This document shows, piece by piece, positions 55,947 through 63,434 of a stretch of 64,000 bases of DNA. The notes under the pieces were generated by a model, which worked only from the letters and a program-made list of their open reading frames with translations, ran no database searches and was not told where the DNA came from. The translations under genes were made by a program, and so were the position numbers. This DNA comes from Balneicella halophila (lineage in GTDB: Bacteria > Bacteroidota > Bacteroidia > Bacteroidales > Balneicellaceae), in NCBI RefSeq assembly GCF_003096835.1, contig NZ_QENZ01000003.1:248001-312000 (forward strand), written 5' to 3'. The first letter of the stretch is position 1, and the number at the start of each line of letters is the position of its first letter.

Positions 55947-57650
55947 TTAGTCGTTATTCTTTATTTTTTCTTGCAAACGTTCCGTCTCTGGGTCAGGTAG
56001 ACTTAAAGCCTTTCTCCACTCTTTCTTTGCTTGTTCAGATTTCCCTAATTTATACAATATATCTCCATAATGTTCCCACATCTCAGAAGAAGCTTCTTCA
56101 TTCTCTAAATTTTTGATAGCTTTTTCCATATATTTCAAAGCTTCTCTATATCTTCCTTGTTGATGGAGTACCCATGCATAAGTATCTAAATATGTTGCAT
56201 TATTCTCCTCTTGCTCTAATGTTTTTCGACTCATTGCTTCCGCCTTCTCCAAGTTTTCATTTTCTAAGGATAAGAAATAGGCATAATTATTTAATATCAA
56301 AACGTTATCGGGGTTGGCATTAAGCAGTTCTTCAAACAAATCAAAAGCTTTCTGCTTTTTACCGCTCTTATAATAAACATCAGCAAGTAACTCTCTAATA
56401 TCTTCTTGGGTTTCTGAGTCTTTAGCATACAAGTATCCAGTGGTTAGCGATGCCTCTGCAACAGCATATTCTTTCTTTTGCGATGCGGCTAAACCTTTAA
56501 ACAAATAAAACAGATGCTGTTGCGGATAATATTCAATTCCTTTCTTAGCTAATTCATACAATTCATCCCACTCTTGCTTGATATTGTGAATGATTGACAT
56601 CTGCGCCAATCCATTATAGTTTGTAGGATCTATATCTAAAGCTTTTTCCAGCACCTTTTCACTTTTCTCATAGTCCTGTGCTTCACCATATTCTTGGGCT
56701 TTAAAAAGGTAGCCAATTGCATTTTCGGGATATTTATCAATGAGCAAACTCGACAAAGTATCTCTATAAACTTTTGATTGCTCTGTAGTATCAGCTTGTA
56801 ACAGCCCTATCACTCCAGCAACATTAGCATTCTCATCAACTTCTCCACTCTTAATAGCTCCTTTCAAGGCTTTATAAGCATTTGGGTAGTCATTTACTCC
56901 CATGTAGTAACGTGCCAACATCATATTAGCCACCCCAGATATGGTATCCAATTTCGTAATTTTTTCAAACGTTTTAGCGACTTTCTTTTCATCTCCTTCC
57001 TCCTCATAGCGCATAGCTAAGAGACTATAATACTCTGAGTTCTTTGGCTCTTTTTTAATCAGTTTCTTTAATTCAGCCAATCCCTCCTCGGGTTTCCCGG
57101 CTTTGGAATACAATCCTTGTTTTCTTGCCATCATATTAAAGTCAGCACCGTACTGTTCTTCCCAAACATCATAAAGTTTTAAAGCTTCCTCCCATGATTC
57201 GGAACTTTCATATAGCATCATGCTTTTTTGCAGGTAAAAAGGATTTTGAGTTTCCATCTTAGCTAATTCAGCGTAAGCCTTAGCAGATTGCTTTAATAAT
57301 CCTCTGCTTTCTAGAATCTCCGCTAATTGCAATTGGAACCAATTGTTCGAAGGAGCTATTGCTACAGCTTTACGACTATGTGTCAGCGCTACTTCCAAGT
57401 CATTGACTGCTATCGCAATATTTGCCAGTTCATAGTGTGCCGTAGCACATGTATTATCTACAGCAATGCATTGGTTGTATATACTGATTGCCTTTTGAAC
57501 ATTCCCATGTGCTAAAGCATCTTTTGCCTCGACGAGGTAGTAATTTACCTGTCTATCTTTGTCTACACCATCTTCTTTGACATCTTGAGCAAATACCCCG
57601 AAGGTGCTTGCTATCAAGATGATAAGACTGAGTATGTGTTTATATTTCAT
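55947..57650 (-). CDS. Secreted tetratricopeptide-repeat protein
   Basis: A 567-residue protein with a signal peptide (cleavage after GVFAQ, about residue 22) and around 12 TPR units filling residues 40-560. Examples are ATAHYELANIAIAVNDLEVA and NALNNYAYFLSLENENLEKA-like repeats. It has no enzyme domain and would act as a periplasmic scaffold. The start at 57650 gives the signal peptide; a 22-residue upstream extension overlaps the dut gene end. It is second in the conserved dut/TPR/DUF4292/EnvC-like order. Confidence 0.9.
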   Translation of the reverse strand: MKYKHILSLIILIASTFGVFAQDVKEDGVDKDRQVNYYLVEAKDALAHGNVQKAISIYNQCIAVDNTCATAHYELANIAIAVNDLEVALTHSRKAVAIAPSNNWFQLQLAEILESRGLLKQSAKAYAELAKMETQNPFYLQKSMMLYESSESWEEALKLYDVWEEQYGADFNMMARKQGLYSKAGKPEEGLAELKKLIKKEPKNSEYYSLLAMRYEEEGDEKKVAKTFEKITKLDTISGVANMMLARYYMGVNDYPNAYKALKGAIKSGEVDENANVAGVIGLLQADTTEQSKVYRDTLSSLLIDKYPENAIGYLFKAQEYGEAQDYEKSEKVLEKALDIDPTNYNGLAQMSIIHNIKQEWDELYELAKKGIEYYPQQHLFYLFKGLAASQKKEYAVAEASLTTGYLYAKDSETQEDIRELLADVYYKSGKKQKAFDLFEELLNANPDNVLILNNYAYFLSLENENLEKAEAMSRKTLEQEENNATYLDTYAWVLHQQGRYREALKYMEKAIKNLENEEASSEMWEHYGDILYKLGKSEQAKKEWRKALSLPDPETERLQEKIKNND

Positions 57651-57657
57651 AAATATT

Positions 57658-58092
57658 TTACTTTTTACCTGTATGCCCAAATCCACCAGCTCCGCGTTCG
57701 GTATCGGAGAGTTCATCTACTTCCTCGATAGTCACTTGCTCATGCTTAGCTATTACCATTTGACAGATACGCTCTCCATGTTCGATAGTTACAGTTTCAT
57801 TAGAAAGGTTTACAACAATTACACCAATCTCTCCACGATAATCTGCATCAATCGTGCCTGGCGAATTGAGTAATGTAATTCCTTGCTTCAAAGCTAATCC
57901 GCTACGGGGGCGCAATTGTGCTTCATATCCTTCGGGTAATTCTATACGCAATCCTGTGGGTATCAGTGTACGTTCTAGGGATTTTAGTGTTATTGGTTCC
58001 TCTAGGTTTGCTCTTAAATCCAAGCCTGCAGACAATGTAGTTGCATACGCGGGCATAGGATTTTTAGAAGTATTGATTATTTTTAATTTCAT
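57658..58092 (-). CDS. dut: dUTP diphosphatase
   Basis: A 144-residue trimeric enzyme that hydrolyses dUTP to dUMP and keeps uracil out of DNA. The five motifs are present: SAGLDLRA (about 22-29), PRSGLALK (about 62-69), [14 protein letters not shown] (about 76-89), GERICQMVI (about 102-110) and the C-terminal [11 protein letters not shown]. It heads the operon with the TPR, DUF4292 and EnvC-like genes. Confidence 0.97.
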   Translation of the reverse strand: MKLKIINTSKNPMPAYATTLSAGLDLRANLEEPITLKSLERTLIPTGLRIELPEGYEAQLRPRSGLALKQGITLLNSPGTIDADYRGEIGVIVVNLSNETVTIEHGERICQMVIAKHEQVTIEEVDELSDTERGAGGFGHTGKK

Positions 58093-58122
58093 CTTTTCGT
58101 TTGTCGATTAAATATCTCCTTA

Positions 58123-58130
58123 CAAAGATA
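58123..58130 (-). promoter_or_regulatory. -7 promoter box of the dut operon
   Basis: The minus strand reads TATCTTTG, 30 bases upstream of the dut start. Confidence 0.65.
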
Positions 58131-58217
58131 ACAATTTCAGTAGCTTAAGAATATAGAACAGTTGTTAAAAATGGTTAGACAAGCAAGTAATGCCAATTCC
58201 TTGTGCATGATTTTTAG

Positions 58218-58225
58218 TAACTTTG
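58218..58225 (+). promoter_or_regulatory. -7 promoter box upstream of the small membrane protein and mutL
   Basis: TAACTTTG lies 18 bases upstream of the ATG at 58244, divergent from the dut promoter. Confidence 0.6.
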
Positions 58226-58243
58226 TGAAAACTTGAATTGAAT

Positions 58244-58576
58244 ATGGCATTATTTACCAAACAAAGGAAACCGAGAGGCTTAACACGAAAACCAATATAT
58301 TGGGATCCTGAAAAAGAAGAACGTGAAGCTAGAGAACAACGGATAAAAGCAGAATTAGGAATTACATCTGATGATAAAAATTCTACAGGAATTTACCGCC
58401 CGGAAATTAAAGGAAAGTTTCGAAGCGCTCACCTTGGTAGCCGTGATGAAATAAAAGAAGTAAAAAGGAAAAGTATTCGTAGAACCATTATTTTTTTCTT
58501 CATTTTGATTGCATTACTGTATTTAATGATAGCAGCCTTGCCATTCTTAGAGCAATTCCTTGAAAAATTTGTTTAA
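58244..58576 (+). CDS. Small membrane protein upstream of mutL
   Basis: A 110-residue protein with a basic, disordered N-terminal half (about 1-75, with RKPIYWDPEKEEREAR) and one C-terminal membrane helix (about 80-104). It has no family I can name, but proteins of this layout are commonly found next to mutL in Bacteroidota, as far as I recall. Six bases separate it from mutL, so they share a transcript. A TTG six bases upstream is a less likely start. Function unknown. Confidence 0.75.
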   Translation: MALFTKQRKPRGLTRKPIYWDPEKEEREAREQRIKAELGITSDDKNSTGIYRPEIKGKFRSAHLGSRDEIKEVKRKSIRRTIIFFFILIALLYLMIAALPFLEQFLEKFV

Positions 58577-58582
58577 AGATTT

Positions 58583-60385
58583 ATGACAGATATTATTAGA
58601 GTCCTGCCAGATGCTATAGCCAATCAAATTGCAGCAGGAGAAGTCGTTCAACGACCTGCATCAGTAGTTAAGGAACTATTGGACAACGCACTGGATGCAG
58701 GAGCAACTCATATTGAAATTATATTAGAACAAGCAGGTAAAAACCTGATTAAAATTATTGATAATGGTAAAGGGATGTCTATGACAGATGCCCGTATGGC
58801 TTTTGAGCGACATGCAACTTCTAAAATTGAAAAAGCTGACGACCTTTTTGCCATTCGAACGATGGGCTTCCGTGGTGAAGCGCTTGCTTCTATTGCCGCA
58901 GTAGCACATGTTGAACTCAAAACCTGTACTGCGGAGCAAGAACTTGGAACCTATATTGCTGTAAATGGTTCAGAATTAATTACACAAGAGCCTGTCAACT
59001 GCCCTAAAGGGAGCCAGTTTACTATTAAGAATCTCTTCTTTAATATTCCTGCTCGCCGAAAGTTTTTAAAAACAAACGCCACCGAATTACGCCACATAAT
59101 ACAACAAGTACAGCGTATTGCATTAGCTTATCCTGAAGTAAGTTTTCATTTAGAACATGATGGAAATGAGATTTATCAACTCCCAAAAACAAAACTAAAG
59201 CAACGAATTGTTCATCTTTTCGGAAACACAATCCAAACAAATCTTATTGCGATACAAAGCGAAACTTCATATTCATCACTAGAAGGTTATATTGGGAAAC
59301 CCGAGAAAGCAAAAAAGAACTTTGGGGAACAATTTTTCTTCGCCAACAATCGTTATATTCGTCATCCCTATTTGCATAAAGCAGTAATGGAAGCTTATGG
59401 TAATCTGCTACCTTCAGAATCTATTCCTGCTTATTTTATTTTTATAAATATTGACCCCAATCTTTTGGATGTAAACATACACCCAACAAAAACAGAAGTA
59501 AAGTTTGAAGATGAACGTACTCTTTTTCAGATAGTTCTTGCAACTGTAAAAGAAGCTCTGGGCAAACACAATATAACTCCGTCTATCGATTTTGAGATAG
59601 ACAGAAGTTTTGAGATACCGACTGCAACCAACGCTAAAGATATAAAAGCCCCTGAAATTTCTGTGGATCCTAATTTCAACCCGTTTAAGCAAGAAAACAA
59701 TGGAAGTAGCTTCTCAAAATTTAAGACAGAACGTGGAACCAAGGGCTGGGAAAGTTTTTATGATTTTGAAGATCTGCCTATGGAGGATACTTCTCAACAA
59801 ATATCATTTGAAGAAAAGGAACAAGCCAATATAGGACTTTTTCAAGTAAAGGGTAAATATATCCTCTCACAAGTTAAGTCCGGGCTTATGATTATCAATC
59901 AAAAAAGGGCACACGAGCGAATTGTATTTGAACAACTATTTAAACTCTCTAAGGAGAAAAATATCACAACGCAACGTCTGCTTTTTCCACATATAATTTC
60001 ACTCTCTGCAACGGAGATGACAACATTTAACGAAATAGCTGAGGAATTAAAAACTTTAGGATTTGATATTGACCTGTTTAGTAAAGACTCTATCGCTATC
60101 AATGGAATGCCCGGGGGCATCACCTTAGAAAATCCTGAGCAGTTTATTCAAGACATTCTAAATAATTATAACGGAAAAAAACTTCTGGATGAACAACTCC
60201 GAAAATCTATCATAGAAACTTTGGCAAAAATGTCAAGCTTACAAAAAGCTCAATCATTATCACCGGAGGAGAGGCAACAACTTATTGACGCATTATTTGC
60301 ATGCAACACACCAAATCATACACCAAGTGGTAAGAAAATTGTTCACATTTTGCCACTAGAGGAAATAGACAAATACTTCAGTTAG
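58583..60385 (+). CDS. mutL: DNA mismatch repair protein MutL
   Basis: A 600-residue mismatch repair protein. The N-terminal GHKL ATPase has ELLDNALDAGA (about 32-42), DNGKGM and GFRGEALASI. The transducer domain ends with the DVNIHPTKTEVKF motif (about 298-310). The C-terminal dimerisation domain (about 420-600) follows a variable linker. The endonuclease motif DQHAxxExxxxE reads NQKRAHERIVFE from N439, with the Asp and His replaced, so nicking activity is doubtful. MutS is not in the window. Confidence 0.96.
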   Translation: MTDIIRVLPDAIANQIAAGEVVQRPASVVKELLDNALDAGATHIEIILEQAGKNLIKIIDNGKGMSMTDARMAFERHATSKIEKADDLFAIRTMGFRGEALASIAAVAHVELKTCTAEQELGTYIAVNGSELITQEPVNCPKGSQFTIKNLFFNIPARRKFLKTNATELRHIIQQVQRIALAYPEVSFHLEHDGNEIYQLPKTKLKQRIVHLFGNTIQTNLIAIQSETSYSSLEGYIGKPEKAKKNFGEQFFFANNRYIRHPYLHKAVMEAYGNLLPSESIPAYFIFINIDPNLLDVNIHPTKTEVKFEDERTLFQIVLATVKEALGKHNITPSIDFEIDRSFEIPTATNAKDIKAPEISVDPNFNPFKQENNGSSFSKFKTERGTKGWESFYDFEDLPMEDTSQQISFEEKEQANIGLFQVKGKYILSQVKSGLMIINQKRAHERIVFEQLFKLSKEKNITTQRLLFPHIISLSATEMTTFNEIAEELKTLGFDIDLFSKDSIAINGMPGGITLENPEQFIQDILNNYNGKKLLDEQLRKSIIETLAKMSSLQKAQSLSPEERQQLIDALFACNTPNHTPSGKKIVHILPLEEIDKYFS

Positions 60386-60399
60386 CCGAAGAAAAATTG

Positions 60400-60407
60400 T
60401 AAATTTG
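60400..60407 (+). promoter_or_regulatory. -7 promoter box of the rhomboid operon
   Basis: TAAATTTG lies 32 bases upstream of the ATG at 60440. Confidence 0.55.
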
Positions 60408-60439
60408 CCACTGCTAAATTAAAACAGAATACAAAGGAT

Positions 60440-61180
60440 ATGAATAATTACCGTCCCATGCAAGGCATACCACCAGTAGTAAAAAATCTATTGATTATCA
60501 ATACATTATTACTCTTTGGAATGTTTGCCTTAGAGAGAATGAATATTGATTTAACAAATTACTTAGGCCTATTTTTCCCGGGTTCTAAATGGTTTTTACC
60601 ACACCAATTTGTGACTTCCATGTTTATGCACGCAAACTTTTCACATCTGTTTTTCAATATGTTTGCGTTGTTTATGTTCGGAAGAATTTTAGAAACCGTA
60701 TGGGGTGGCAAGCGTTTCCTTATCTATTATATGGTCACTGGTGTCGGTGCCGTTTTGTTACATTCGTTAGTGAATTATATTCAAGCCTATCCTATCTTAC
60801 AGAATATTTCAGAACAAGAACTAAACCTTGTAATTGATCAAGGAAAAGAGGCCTTGATGATAGGAAAGAATTTCGTAGATCCAGATTTAAGTAAATTAAA
60901 CCTGATTTATAATGTCCCTGTAGTAGGTGCTTCGGGAGCTGTTTTCGGTATTCTACTGGCTTTTGGTATGTTATTTCCCAATACAGAGCTTATGCTTTTA
61001 TTTCCTCCCATACCAATAAAAGCGAAGTATTTTGTCATTGGATACGGTGTACTTGAGCTTTATTTTGGTGTTGCCAATTTTCAGGGAGACAATGTGGCAC
61101 ATTTTGCACACTTAGGCGGGATGCTCTTTGGCTTTATTTTATTAAAATATTGGAAGGCCGATCGAAATAAATTTTATTAA
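60440..61180 (+). CDS. Rhomboid family intramembrane serine protease (first)
   Basis: A 246-residue protein with six or seven helices. Rhomboid motifs: HANFSHLFFNMFALFMFG (loop/helix 2 His-Asn), catalytic Ser165 in GASGAVFG and catalytic His in AHFAHLGGMLFG. Rhomboids cut other membrane proteins within the bilayer. Its stop overlaps the ATG of a second rhomboid (TAATG at 61178-61182), so the two are made together. Confidence 0.93.
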   Translation: MNNYRPMQGIPPVVKNLLIINTLLLFGMFALERMNIDLTNYLGLFFPGSKWFLPHQFVTSMFMHANFSHLFFNMFALFMFGRILETVWGGKRFLIYYMVTGVGAVLLHSLVNYIQAYPILQNISEQELNLVIDQGKEALMIGKNFVDPDLSKLNLIYNVPVVGASGAVFGILLAFGMLFPNTELMLLFPPIPIKAKYFVIGYGVLELYFGVANFQGDNVAHFAHLGGMLFGFILLKYWKADRNKFY

Positions 61181-62049
61181 TGATGATGTTTCAAAACTAC
61201 AGACGATATACGAATCCTTTTACCCAACAATTTCAACAAGAAGTTCATCGTAAAGATTTGTTGAGTCAAATTATAGGTATTAATGTTTTTGTTTTTTTAC
61301 TTATTACGATTTCAGGTATTTTTTTCTTTTTAGCTGGCATAAAGGAAAATCCGATAGTTCGTTTACTCTCTGTACCTTCCAGCTTTGATGTTTTTCTTCG
61401 ACGTCCGTGGGGAATTATAACCTATATGTTTACACATAAGGGCTTATTTCATCTATTATTTAATATGCTTTTATTATTTTGGATGGGAAAACTATTTGTA
61501 AAATATTTTGATACAAAAAAGTTGCTTTGGATATACATAGGGGGTGGTATCGGAGGGGCTCTTTTGTATATGCTCGCCTATAATTACTTGCCAGTTTTTG
61601 CTACTGCTAATCCATATAGCTTTGCTATTGGTGCCTCTGCCTCAGTAATGGCAATTTTTTTTGCCGTAGCATTATACAATCCCTCGTATTCGATTTATCT
61701 TCTTTTTATAGGTCGCATTAAAATGTTGCATTTAGCAATCGCTTTTATCGCATTGGATTTATTAATGTTGCCCGGGAGTAATCCTGGCGGACATATTTCA
61801 CATCTCGGAGGTGCACTTGTCGGAGTTTTATTTGCGCTGTGGATGAAACAACAACCACAAAAATTCTCCCAAAGAAAAGCACAGACGAGAACAACCTATA
61901 AGCATGCAAAAGATTTTCAATATAATGCTGCAAAGAAACAAGAAGAAGAGTATATCAATGAGATTCTCGATAAAATATCTAAATCCGGATATGAAAGCTT
62001 GACAGCTAAGGAACGTAAAGCCCTGTTCAAATCAAGCTATAAGAAATGA
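61180..62049 (+). CDS. Rhomboid family intramembrane serine protease (second)
   Basis: A 289-residue paralogue of the first. It has HKGLFHLLFNMLLLFWMG, catalytic Ser153 in GASASVMAIFF and His in HISHLGGALVG, so it keeps the Ser-His dyad despite the GASA variant. After the last helix comes a polar tail (about 235-289) with a short helical module ISKSGYESLTAKERKALF, seen in Bacteroidota rhomboids. An endonuclease/phosphatase gene starts three bases later. Confidence 0.92.
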   Translation: MMMFQNYRRYTNPFTQQFQQEVHRKDLLSQIIGINVFVFLLITISGIFFFLAGIKENPIVRLLSVPSSFDVFLRRPWGIITYMFTHKGLFHLLFNMLLLFWMGKLFVKYFDTKKLLWIYIGGGIGGALLYMLAYNYLPVFATANPYSFAIGASASVMAIFFAVALYNPSYSIYLLFIGRIKMLHLAIAFIALDLLMLPGSNPGGHISHLGGALVGVLFALWMKQQPQKFSQRKAQTRTTYKHAKDFQYNAAKKQEEEYINEILDKISKSGYESLTAKERKALFKSSYKK

Positions 62050-62052
62050 TCA

Positions 62053-63084
62053 ATGATTAAGCGTCTTGTATTACTTCTGAATATCGTATGTGTCTTAGGT
62101 TTATTAATGGCATATCTTTCTCCATATATTCCACCAACTGTTTGGTATATTCCACAACTTTTTGGTCTCTTTTATCCTTATTTTCTCTTTTTTAATGTTT
62201 GCTTCTTAACTTTCTGGCTAGTATTCAAAAGAACTTATGCAATTTATTCTTTCATTACTATTCTTATGGGTTTTGGATTTATCTCAAGAGTCTATAAATG
62301 GAACGATATACCAGTTCCCGAGAGTAATGAAGTAATTAAACTTCTGTCTTACAATGTCAAAAAGTTTGGCACTTCATCTGAGGGCAAGACAGTAAACCCC
62401 AAGCCTCTTTTTGAATTTGTAAGTCAACAAAACGCTGATATTTCCTGTTTTCAAGAATACAGTAACTCTCGATACGTAAAATATGGGAAGTCTGTATTGG
62501 AAGATCTTTATACTTATGCTCATTTCAATGGAGAATTAGCTACATTCAGTAAGTTTCCCATACTCAAAAAACAAAATATTTCATTTTGTAAAAACCATTA
62601 TGCAAAGGGAATAATTACAGATATACTCATCGAAAAGGACACCTTGCGGATAATTAATGTACACTTAGAGTCCAATCAACTTTCCTCTAAGAATAAGAAA
62701 GATTTGGAAGAAGTTGTGAATAAAAAGCAAGGTTTTGAAAAGCTAAGATCAATCGCAGGTAAACTAAAGCGGGCATCTTTTCATAGGGTCATTCAGGTAG
62801 AGAAAATAGTGGATATTGTTGAAGAATCACCCTATAAAATAATTGTCTGTGGCGATTTTAATGACATCCCTCTTTCTTATTCATATGGAAGAATTAACAA
62901 ACTGCTAGATGATAGTTTCGTAGAAGCCGGAGAAAATTTTGGACTTACATTTTCAGAAGGGAATATAAATGTTAGGATTGATTATATCTTTTCCAAAACT
63001 CCTTTCTATAAGCACGAAGCCCACTCAATAAAACACTCTGACCACAAACCAATTACGGCATTTACTAAAATAAATTTAGAATGA
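62053..63084 (+). CDS. Endonuclease/exonuclease/phosphatase-fold membrane protein
   Basis: A 343-residue protein with three N-terminal membrane helices (about 1-85) and a C-terminal EEP domain (about 95-343). Its motifs are LLSYNVKKFG, the metal-binding Glu of CFQEYSN, INVHLESNQLSS, VCGDFNDIP and the terminal SDHKPITA. The domain hydrolyses phosphodiesters or phosphomonoesters, perhaps a lipid phosphatase given the membrane anchor. It is the third gene after the two rhomboids. Confidence 0.9.
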   Translation: MIKRLVLLLNIVCVLGLLMAYLSPYIPPTVWYIPQLFGLFYPYFLFFNVCFLTFWLVFKRTYAIYSFITILMGFGFISRVYKWNDIPVPESNEVIKLLSYNVKKFGTSSEGKTVNPKPLFEFVSQQNADISCFQEYSNSRYVKYGKSVLEDLYTYAHFNGELATFSKFPILKKQNISFCKNHYAKGIITDILIEKDTLRIINVHLESNQLSSKNKKDLEEVVNKKQGFEKLRSIAGKLKRASFHRVIQVEKIVDIVEESPYKIIVCGDFNDIPLSYSYGRINKLLDDSFVEAGENFGLTFSEGNINVRIDYIFSKTPFYKHEAHSIKHSDHKPITAFTKINLE

Positions 63085-63125
63085 TTCTTTATTAAACTTT
63101 AATGTTCTAAAACATTGAAAGCCTA

Positions 63126-63141
63126 TCGAAATCGATTTCGA
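63126..63141 (+). promoter_or_regulatory. 16-bp perfect palindrome at the vor promoter (putative operator)
   Basis: TCGAAATCGATTTCGA is its own reverse complement and ends seven bases before the -7 box at 63149-63156, in the spacer region where a repressor would block polymerase. A run of 16 perfect positions is unusual in this AT-rich DNA. The cognate factor is unknown. Confidence 0.5.
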
Positions 63142-63148
63142 AAGTATT

Positions 63149-63156
63149 TATTTTTG
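63149..63156 (+). promoter_or_regulatory. -7 promoter box of the vor operon
   Basis: TATTTTTG lies 34 bases before the ATG of the ferredoxin-type gene at 63190. Confidence 0.6.
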
Positions 63157-63189
63157 TAACACGATTAAAAATAACCAAAAAGAAATATT

Positions 63190-63432
63190 ATGGCTAAAGT
63201 AAAAGGAGCTGTGGTAGTTGACATAGAGAAATGTAAAGGCTGTGGCATTTGCATTGATGACTGCCCAACAGATACACTCGCATTTGAAAGAGCTGTTAAT
63301 GGTAAAGGATATCATTATGCTTACATGAAGGCACCTGAACTTTGCATCGGTTGTTCAAACTGTGCAATCTCTTGTCCAGATACCGTGATAACAGTGTATA
63401 GAGTAAAACCAGAAAGAAAGAAAACATCTTAA
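63190..63432 (+). CDS. 2-oxoacid:ferredoxin oxidoreductase, ferredoxin-like subunit
   Basis: An 80-residue protein with two 4Fe-4S clusters: CKGCGICIDDCP (about 16-27) and CIGCSNCAISCP (about 56-67). It is the delta (VorD/KorD-like) electron-carrying subunit. The alpha subunit gene begins two bases after its stop codon. The complex oxidises branched-chain or other 2-oxoacids to acyl-CoA and reduces ferredoxin, typical of anaerobes. Confidence 0.92.
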   Translation: MAKVKGAVVVDIEKCKGCGICIDDCPTDTLAFERAVNGKGYHYAYMKAPELCIGCSNCAISCPDTVITVYRVKPERKKTS

Positions 63433-63434
63433 TT

